Of a stretch of 5,218 nt of DNA, positions 5,123-5,218 are shown piece after piece. Below the pieces are notes generated by a model, which worked only from the letters and a program-made list of their open reading frames with translations, did no database searches and was not told the origin of the DNA. How positions within the stretch are numbered: position 1 is the stretch's first letter; each line of letters starts with the position of its first letter. The stretch comes from Rubrobacter sp. (GTDB taxonomy: Bacteria; Actinomycetota; Rubrobacteria; Rubrobacterales; Rubrobacteraceae), in NCBI GenBank assembly GCA_019247245.1, contig JAFAPF010000136.1, positions 1-5,218 on the forward strand, in the 5' to 3' direction. Made by a program: the position numbers and the translations under genes.

Positions 5123-5218
5123 ATGCGGTTCATTGAAAAAGTGACGCAGATCCTCGATCTGTTTTCGCTGGAGCGACCCGAGTGGGGGGTAAGCGAAGTA
5201 GCGAGGGCTTTGGAGCTG
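5123..5218 (+). CDS. IclR-family transcriptional regulator, N-terminus only
   Basis: Only the first 32 residues are in the window. They read MRFIEKVTQILDLFS, then LERPEWGVSEVARALEL, which matches the start of the IclR winged helix-turn-helix: a first helix of the type 'ka..ILd.fs', a short turn, then 'gvsEvAraLeL' leading into the recognition helix. The effector-binding domain would lie beyond the right edge. ATG 5123 is the first possible start because an in-frame TAG immediately precedes it; a TGAGGG tract about 10 bases upstream can act as ribosome site. It is divergent from the dioxygenase operon, the usual arrangement for IclR-type regulators of aromatic catabolism (PcaR, PcaU and PobR are examples), so local control of the operon in response to a pathway compound is likely. 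The family call rests on 32 residues. Confidence 0.8.
   Translation, partial: MRFIEKVTQILDLFSLERPEWGVSEVARALEL

Noticed and set aside
4855..5133. 92-residue minus-strand open frame covering the divergent intergenic region
   Set aside because: It would start antisense within the IclR gene, run through both operators and the predicted operon promoter, and its translation shows no domain-like pattern.

Overview
The window holds a compact catabolic operon on the minus strand (read right to left) and the start of a divergent plus-strand regulator. Gene order from the promoter is: Rieske-type aromatic-ring-hydroxylating dioxygenase alpha subunit (3480-4820), its beta subunit (2953-3462), a small cysteine-free protein built of two tandem repeats (2396-2845), a BphB/HcaB-like cis-dihydrodiol dehydrogenase of the SDR superfamily (1588-2394), and a protein of the adenine deaminase branch of the amidohydrolase superfamily that runs off the left edge (1-1591). 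Spacings of 17 bp, 1 bp and a 4-bp GTGA overlap, plus one 107-bp gap, suggest a single transcript. An IclR-family regulator starts at 5123 and runs off the right edge.

The likely chemistry is dihydroxylation of an aromatic ring by the alpha/beta oxygenase to a cis-dihydrodiol, then NAD-dependent rearomatisation to a catechol by the SDR. The substrate cannot be read from the sequence. No ferredoxin, ferredoxin reductase or ring-cleavage dioxygenase lies in the window. These must be encoded further downstream or elsewhere. The place where a ferredoxin gene often sits is occupied by the repeat protein, which has no cysteines. The final enzyme keeps the metal-binding skeleton of adenine deaminases but has changed several signature residues. 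It may act on a nitrogen-containing substrate or intermediate rather than on adenine.

The 302-bp divergent intergenic region (4821-5122) is highly structured. It carries a 28-bp imperfect inverted repeat (24 of 28 matching) with arms about 90 bp apart. Each arm contains a GTTCG-N7-CGAAC palindrome and, read outward, ends in the TTG of a candidate -35 element: TTGACC for the dioxygenase operon and TTGTTT for the regulator. The layout is nearly mirror-symmetric, with predicted operator centres about 50 bp upstream of both predicted starts. This suggests one regulator, probably the IclR protein, controlling both directions.

The organism is most likely a bacterium of moderately high GC. The flavour of the dioxygenase cluster would fit an actinobacterium such as a Rubrobacter relative, but that is a weak inference. 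No RNA genes, insertion sequences, CRISPR arrays or convincing intrinsic terminators were seen.
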